A stretch of 64,000 nucleotides of DNA from Aotearoamyces nothofagi (lineage: Eukaryota; Ascomycota; Leotiomycetes; Leotiales; Tympanidaceae), in contig JADDTR010000036.1 in the NCBI GenBank assembly GCA_015345905.1, forward strand, positions 98,076 to 162,075, given 5' to 3'. A model generated the notes under the pieces. The model worked only from the letters and a program-made list of their open reading frames with translations. It was not told the origin of the DNA and did not search any database. Positions 57,010 to 64,000 of this stretch are shown here, in pieces (the first letter of the stretch is position 1; every line of letters begins with the position of its first letter). Both the position numbers and the translations under genes were made by a program.

Positions 57010-57900
57010 CGACGCAGCCTTGAAGACGGACAACCATCGCACGCGCGTTGGGCCGAGTAACCATAAATACGTTGATCTAGACCATATTTGGGTCTGACGA
57101 ACATATACCAGAAATCTACAGCACTCTCTGATCGCCATCCCATCTTTTCATACTCGCATCATCAGCATCATCGGCTCGGCGGATCTGTGTAGCATTATTA
57201 GCGGCGGCGCATATATACATATTACCATACCATCTGAACTTTCATATATACCATAGTATCTACCTATCAATCTACCTATGTCTGCCAGCATACTCAAAAC
57301 CGCGTTCGGTATGCGTAGCCTTTTGAAGCAACCTGGCGTTCTCGTTTTTATCATCCGAGGTAATCTTCGTGACGGGGCCCGTTTTGTGTTTTGTGTTTTG
57401 TTTTTTTTTACTCTTATCTCGCCTTTTCTTTGTGTGTCTATGGGCGGCTGATGTGTTTTTCTTTTTTTTTTTTTTTTTTCCCCATCTCGATCGTGGCGTC
57501 AAAAGTGGAACCATTGGAAAGTATTTTTTATATAGCCGTATGGTATGGGGACGGATGGTTTGCGCTGCTGTTGTGGAGGAGCGAGGTGGGAAGGGCTGAA
57601 GCCGGGATTGGGGGCCTGGTTGGGAAGGGCTGAAGCCGGGATGGTACCTGTGTCTCTTGCGATGTGTATATCTCTCAAAAGATGAAATCACGAGAGATGT
57701 CGTGTTGTTATATATCCTAATTGATGGCTGGGCACAGTCTTGAGTTTTTTGGTCAGTTTTTCTTTTGGGGCGGTGAGGGGGTGGATGTGAATGTGATATG
57801 TGAATGTAGATGTGATATGTGAATGTGAATGTGAATGTAAATGTAATATGTGAATGTGAATGTAATTTGATGTATAGATAGATGGATAGATAGATAGATA
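57010..57900. other. 3' flank and transition to AT-rich DNA
   Basis: Contains an 18-T run near 57461-57479, a duplicated GGGAAGGGCTGAAGCCGGGAT element (57588 and 57621) and GTGAATGT repeats at 57784-57862. No gene seen. Confidence 0.55.
57784..57862. repeat. TGTGAATG short tandem repeat
   Basis: Alternating GTGAATGT and GTGATATGT units marking the edge of the AT-rich block. Confidence 0.85.
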
Positions 57901-58790
57901 GTCTAGAGTGATAGTATAGAGTAATAGCTGGAAGACTGTAGTATTATATATATATATATATATACACTATACATTGCCAAATCTCTCTCTTTATCTCTTT
58001 ATCTTTCTATTCTATCCTTTTCTATTCTATCTAATATAAAGTAATATAGAGTAATATAGAATAATATAAAGTAATATATAGTACTAGATTAGACTGGCCA
58101 ATAGTCCAGTCCAATCTGGTCTCAAGAGTAATTTATAGACCGTTTCAAAGACTGGACTATTTAGATCTAGACTGAACTAGACTATAAATAAACAGTCTAG
58201 TCTCAAATAGAAAATTGAGACCGTTTCTAGAAACAGTTTAGTCTAGACTAAACTAGACTATATAGTCTAGTCTAGATTATAAAGAGCTGTTCTTAGAACT
58301 CTTATAACTATTTTTAGAAAAAAAAGATTTTATAACTTTCCTTGTCTATATAGAACAGTAATACTCAACAGTAATACTCTTAGTATTAGAATTGTAAAAA
58401 AAAGTAATAATTAGAGTATTTAGAAAAGAAATAGTCTAAGATCTCTAGAACTGGATTGAACTATTTCTAAATGGTTTAGTTTGGTCTAGACTATTTATTT
58501 ACAGTCTAGTCTCAAGGACTATAATATAGACTGTTTAAAAATTGAGGTATTTAAAGACTAGATTAGACTGCTTTTTATAGTTTGGTTCAGCTAGTCTAAT
58601 CTAGAGTAATAGCTAGAAGACTATAGTATTATATATATATACTATATATATATATATTATATACTGCTAAATCTTCTTCTTTATCTCTTTATCTTTCTAT
58701 TCTATTCTATTTTACTCTTTTCTATTCTATCTAATATAAAGTAATATAGAATAATATAAAACAATATAGAACAATACAAATCTATTAAAA
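57901..58790. repeat. ~190-bp direct repeat pair
   Basis: 57901-58085 and 58598-58790 share the same order: TAGAGTAATAGCTGGAAGAC, an (AT)n tract, CTCTTTATCTTTCTATTC, then TCTATCTAATATAAAGTAAT. Differences include GCTGGAAGACTGTAG versus GCTAGAAGACTATAG and GCCAAATC versus GCTAAATC, i.e. G-to-A and C-to-T. Confidence 0.85.
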
Positions 58791-60860
58791 CAGCTGTTTA
58801 AATAAATCATTAAAAAGAACTTTGAATATAGAGATATCTATCTATCAACTAATAATAGTCTATATTTAGACTACTGAAAATTTTCTAATTTCTAATACTC
58901 TTCTTTTATAAACTGTAGATTAGACTATAGTAGAATCTATCTATCTAAACTCTATTACTAGAAGGTCTAATCTAATACTCTTCTTTTGAAACTTTGATAT
59001 AGATAAATTGACAGGTTTTATAAAATAGTGATAGCTGGCTGTTTGATAAAGAAGTTGGAGTTTGGAAGGAAAGATTTCTTTGGATTTTTTTTTTTTTATA
59101 GAGAGAAAATTGACGGTTGGGAAAAAAAGAAACTGGGTTTGTTGGAATAGATTGGTCTTGTTATATATATAACCTGAAGGTTATATAACCAGTCTAAAGG
59201 CTTACTAAGCTAAGTATTAAAGAGGCCTTTGTCTTTTAGAATACTCTTTCTTCTCTAAGTATTAAAGATCTTGTTATTTAGATTTCTCTATCTATACAAC
59301 TATTATATTTGTTGAGAAAAAAAAAGAGAAGGATTATTTAGATTTTATATAAATAGAAAATCTAATAATAAAATTATATAAAATAGAAGAAAGATAGAGT
59401 TTTAGAAATAGTTTTTTATTATATAAAGCTGAAGAGTTAAAAGTAGCTAAAGCTGAGTATTTTATAGCTCTAGAGATATTTATAGTCAGATATCTTATTT
59501 CTGATTCTGAGAATAATAGAGGTTGAGAAGATAAATATCAAATACTAGAATAAGAATCAAATAGATAAATAGTAAAATAGTATAAATAACAAGTGATAAT
59601 CAATTGTCTTTTAGAAGCTAGAAAACTTTCTATAATATTATTCTATAATATAAAAAAGATAAAAAAGATTCAAGGTTTATAAAACTATTCTTCTCTAAAA
59701 AGAAGATAATTACTTTAGATTTATATAACTATATTATACTTTTTTATAAAAAAAAAAGTAAGAAAGATTTGGATTAATAAGACTGGTCTTTTCTAATCTT
59801 GGAAAAAGAGATTGATATTTATAATAAGTTGATCTTTATTATATAATTAAAATCTAGACTATATTTAAGAGACTTTATTTTTTGGAATACTCTTTCTTCT
59901 TTAAGTATCAAAGATTTTATTACTTAAATTTCTCTATTTATACAACTATTATAATATTCTTCTTTAAGTTCTTATCTATACTTTGATTTATAGAATGAAA
60001 TCTATAAGTAAACAACTCTTTTCTATTCTAGTTTCTATTATAGATATTTCTTCTAATAATATTTTTTTTTATTGTTTCTCTTTCTATAGAACTTATATAA
60101 ACTAGTATAAAAGAGACCTGATAAAAGAAGGCCTTGGTAGTAAAAATACAAGGCAATTATAAGAGGAAAAGTAGATAAGAAGATATAGCTTAGAAATAGT
60201 CTTGTTATAAAGCTAAAGAGCAAAGAGTAGTAAAGGTAAGTCTACTATCTATAGTTCTAGAAACGTCTAGTTAAATACTTTGTCTTAGAAGCAAACTAGA
60301 CAAACAATAAACAGAGAAGTATAAACTACAAATAGAAGAGAAGTAAACAAGACAAATAGAGCAAACAATAAATAGAGAACTCTTAGAGTCTTACTTTAGT
60401 TTCTATACTATTCTATAACAACTAGTCTCTACTTTCTTTTAATACTTTCTTTTTTCTTTAGTACTTTTCTCTTGTCTATTTTTTATTAGAAAGAGAAAAA
60501 TATATATATATTTTCAATATTGACAATTGTTTTCTCTATTTCAACTCTTTAGACTTAATATTGAGATTAGACTAGCTAACAGTCTAGTTCAATCTAGTTT
60601 TGAGAGTAATTTATAGACTGTTTTATAGACTGGACTATTTCTTCTGAAACTGGACTAGACTATTTTAGAATAGTCTGGTCTAGAACTAGACTGATATTAA
60701 TAGTCTAGTCTAGGTTATAATACTATAGACTGTTTAGATAGTAAAATTAGACTAGACCATTTCAAAATAGTTTGGTCTAAGAATCTCTAGACTAAACTGA
60801 ACTGTTTTAAAACAGTCCAGTTCAGTCTAGAGCAAAACAGTCTAGTCTAAGAAATAGTCT
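58080..60860. repeat. TCTAGTCTAGAC-rich repeat family
   Basis: Blocks at 58085-58600 and 60545-60860 share segments such as GTAATTTATAGAC(C/T)GTTT followed by AGACTGGACTATT, and are full of short inverted TAGTCTAGACTA units able to form hairpins. Confidence 0.75.
59230..59955. repeat. ~80-bp direct repeat pair
   Basis: 59236-59305 and 59885-59952 both read GAATACTCTTTCTTCT then AAGTAT(T/C)AAAGAT, ATTTCTCTAT and TACAACTATTATA, with mainly C/T differences. Confidence 0.8.
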
Positions 60861-61090
60861 ATAACAATTAAATATATTATTAGATTATTTATATTAAAAT
60901 TGGAATAGTTTAAGATTTTATATATTATTGTATTACTATTGAATATTACTGTTTAGAAAATACAGGAATTTTAAAGGTATAATATATCTATAATTCTAGA
61001 TATTATTATATTACTATTTACTGTTACTATTATACTAATAACTACAAAAGTAGAATTACAGTTAAATTTTTTTTATTTACAAATTATAGA

Positions 61091-61587
61091 CTCCTTAGAC
61101 TACTATAGAGGTATAAAACCACTTTACTAGCTATATATCCTTACTTTAGATAGTAATATACTTAGTATAGATTGTATATATATTAGAAGCTAGAATTTAT
61201 TAGTTATTTTATTATTAATTAATAGAGAGATTTAACTTACTCTTAAAGAACAAGGTTAGATATATCTTACTAGCCTCTTAGAGTACTAGAATAGTAGAGG
61301 ATTGATATTATAGACTGCTGTCTATTTTTATATCCTANGACCTCTTAGACTACTATAGAGGTATAAAACTACTTTACCAACTATATATCCTTACTTTAGA
61401 TAGTAATATACTTAGTATAGATTGTATATATATTAGAAGCTAGAATTTATTAGTTATTTTATTATTAATTAATAGAGAGATTTAACTTACTCTTAAAGAA
61501 CAAGGTTAGATATATCTTACTAGCCTCTTAGAGTACTAGAATAGTAGAGGATTGATATTATAGACTGCTGTCTATTTTTATATCCTA
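61091..61587. repeat. 250-bp tandem duplication flanking an N
   Basis: 61091-61337 and 61341-61587 are almost identical at a fixed offset of 250 bases, with only about five differences near the left end. The only ambiguous base of the window, N at 61338, sits exactly between the copies. Confidence 0.95.
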
Positions 61588-62639
61588 GATGATTTTATAA
61601 ACCAGATACTAGAATACCAATTTTAGTAGAAGGAATCTAATCTCCTTTTGGTAGTATTTGATTTCAAGTAGAGTATAGGCTATTCTTGATTAGTAACTAT
61701 ATATATTAGATAGAAGATTACTTACTATCTACCTTTATAGAACAAGAGTTATCTAAGACTCTAGAAGACCTTAGATAGAGATAGAGCTCATCGGCCTTAT
61801 AGATTCAATTCTATACAACTTTAGCAATGTTATACTATTAGTAGTTTACTATTGCCTTAGTATATAAAGGGATATATAAAGTAGTACAAGTGTCTATAAT
61901 ATAAGGTTAATAGTCTAAAGTAATAGAGGAGAGAAAGGAAGTAGAGAGTATACTTACCTTAGTCTTAAAGGCTGACCTTCTTAGATAACTTTTTCATCTA
62001 AGGTATTATAAATTGTAATACTATCAAATCAGCTAAAATCTAGACACTTTATATTACTGTTATATATTACTATACTTACTTTGGTAGAGGGAGAGAGTCT
62101 TAAAGAAAAAGAAGAAGAGAGTAGAAGTAGAAGAAAAGACTCTCTTTATAGACAAGAAAAAGCAATTTACTATTTTAGACAACTATTACTTCCTTTTAGT
62201 AAATTGCTTATTTTAAACAGTAATCAAATAAAGAAAAGGTTTTATAATACTAAGCTGTATACTATTGACAATAAAGAAAGCTTCTATCTATTGATAATAA
62301 AGAAAGCCTCTGTCTATTAACAACAAAGAATAGTAGTAACCTTTATATCTAGTCAAGAATATATAAGAGTCAATTTCTCTTCTTGATTTCTCTCTTTTTA
62401 CCTTCTTTAAGAATCGACTTAAGTTACCTTGTAAATAGAGCTCTCTTCTCTTTTTTCTTTATAACTTATAGTAATACTCTATAGTAATACTATTATATCC
62501 AATTCTCAATTCTAGTAATATAGCTACCTCTTTCAATAACTATTGTACTATAGTATAAGAAGATAGTTATACTCTTATTACTAAGATACTAACTATTGAT
62601 TGTTAGATAAGTCAATAGATTTTCTCTACTTGTTACTAA

Positions 62640-63360
62640 GTATAATACTAATATCAATATATAGACTTGTAATTGCTGTTATAAAGCCTAGATCAAGAAG
62701 GTCAATTGGTTTAAGTTGTCTACTGTTTAGTAGAAGGCTAAGCTAGATGCTGTTAAAGCTGAGCTAATAGCTTATTATATTGAGCTTAGTCTAGACTATT
62801 AATCTAAACTGACAGTAATTATAAATACTAAGATAGAAGCAATTGCTGAAATTGATAAAGAGGCAAATAAGTAGATATTCAAGAATCTATTAGAAAAGGT
62901 TAGTTAAATTGTCTTTCCTTTCTAGAGTACAATATTAATATTAAATATAAATAGAAAAGAAAGTAGAAGGAGAATAAAATAGATAAAGTAGAGAGTACTA
63001 TTACTAGAGCCTTTATAAGAAATATAAAGTCGATAATTGAATACTAGAAATATACTATCATTACTAGTAGTATAGATATTGTTCCAGATATAACCAAGGC
63101 TAAACTGAAGGCTTTTGTTAAGAAAGTAAGCAATTCTAAAGACATTTACTACTTCTTTAGCAATCTTGTTAAGGAAGATAACAAGAAGAATAAAGATAAG
63201 AATAATAAAGAGGATAAAAAGGATAATAAGAATAATAAGAATAAAGATAATAATATCGAGGTTATTATTAGCAATAATAATAACAATAATAAGGACAATA
63301 ATAATAAGGAGATAAAGGACTTTATTGTTGATAATAAATAGATAGATAGATTAATTTAAG
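62640..63360 (+). pseudogene. decayed coding remnant in AT-rich block
   Basis: Stretches read in one frame as Lys/Ala/Glu-rich and then Asn/Lys-rich peptide interrupted only by TAG and TAA codons (for example around 62688-62915 and 63040-63340). TAG in place of CAG or TGG is what RIP leaves behind. The peptide matches no transposon domain I can name, so the source element is unknown. Confidence 0.35.
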
Positions 63361-64000
63361 TTGTATATAACAATTTATTATAAGTCGATTGTATTCTTAT
63401 AGATCTATATACCTTGTTTAAAATCTTTTATAAATCTGAATATCTAAATGTTACTATAGACTATTACTATAGACTAGTTTTACTAAACTATATCAACTAT
63501 TATATAGATTTCAATATTTCTCTTTATTATATCTCAACTTCTATCTTAAGACTCAATATCTATAATATTGCTTTTTAACATTGATATCAACATTGATAGC
63601 TCTTTTAACCTTTTGAGTCAAAGAGAAATACTAGACTTTATAAAAACACTAAACTTATATTATATAATATAGATATTTAACAAAGAGTAAAAATAGTATA
63701 TATAGTAGTTAGAGAAGGTCTAGAGAGAGCCCTTTAAAAGTGAATTTACTAAGATTATATAGACAAAGTCTAAGAGGTTCTAAGCTTGGTCTTTCTTCTA
63801 TCAGACTATTGAAATCAAGACTAGAAGTGCTAAGGTAGTATATTGATTATATTAGAAGGTTTATTCTTATCTCTAGTCTAAGTAATATAGTAGTAGTACT
63901 TCTATATTTATCTATCATTTAGAAAGGTATATAGTTGGAACTTCTATATAGATATAGATTGACCTAGTAAATATTATATCTATATAGATATATTTACTTT

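Larger units (their letters stand above)
57901..64000. other. AT-rich, RIP-like repeat block
   Basis: From here to the window end the DNA is visibly dominated by A and T, CpG dinucleotides are very rare (I see only about ten in 6 kb), and TA, TAG and CTA abound. Several segments are present as diverged direct copies. This is the appearance of an AT isochore made by RIP acting on repeats. No intact gene is seen; the 79-codon frame at 62081 is not supported. Confidence 0.85.

Noticed and set aside
62081-62320. 79-codon open frame in the AT-rich block
   Set aside because: Low-complexity Lys/Glu/Arg-rich then random peptide in RIP-like DNA; no start context or homology.
57901-64000. CRISPR-like or mitochondrial origin of the AT-rich end
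   Set aside because: Repeats are irregular and diverged without uniform spacers, and no mitochondrial gene or intron motif is present.

Overview
This window is nuclear DNA of a filamentous ascomycete (Pezizomycotina), most likely a Eurotiales/Aspergillus-like species. The evidence is short 45-135 nt spliceosomal introns, an intron-rich beta-tubulin gene, PLAC8, caleosin, CFEM and Zn2Cys6 genes of filamentous-fungal type, plant-biomass hydrolases (GH11, GH13, GH16), and an AT-rich block with C-to-T/G-to-A repeat decay of the repeat-induced point mutation (RIP) kind. All multi-exon models were built by hand from splice signals and reading frame. Each closes exactly in frame, but none is backed by transcripts.

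Layout. 0-7 kb: a MYND-finger protein, a divergent beta-tubulin paralogue and an intracellular GH13 alpha-glucosidase. 7-17 kb: a small secreted 8-Cys protein, a 520-aa Gly-rich conserved protein, a GH16 enzyme with a membrane/GPI tail, a PLAC8 protein and an 8-Cys GPI-type surface protein. 18-24 kb: a GH11 xylanase with an XlnR-type site upstream, a caleosin, a tocopherol-methyltransferase-like enzyme and a Mn/Fe superoxide dismutase. 25-33 kb: a THEM6-like thioesterase-fold protein and two DHA1-type MFS exporters. 33.8 kb: an intron-containing tRNA-Arg(UCU). 35-46 kb: a CFEM protein, a short F-box protein, an HD-domain phosphohydrolase, a six-exon cyclase-family enzyme, Atg5, a CSA/ERCC8-type WD40 repair protein and a divergently transcribed conserved protein. 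46-53.5 kb: a long stretch without recognisable genes, rich in microsatellites and short tandem repeats. 53.5-57 kb: a large Zn2Cys6 transcription factor (1047 aa). 57.9-64 kb: a gene-free AT-rich block of decayed repeats, containing a single N flanked by a 250-bp duplication.

The genes are mostly unrelated housekeeping and accessory functions; I see no PKS, NRPS or terpene-synthase backbone and no convincing gene cluster. The surface/secreted group (GH11, GH16, three cysteine-rich small proteins) suggests life on plant material. The most unusual signals are three GC-AG introns that frame analysis forces, a beta-tubulin paralogue that keeps every benzimidazole-sensitive residue, an atypical nucleophile neighbour in the GH13 enzyme, and the internal repeat structure and possible assembly fault in the AT-rich end.
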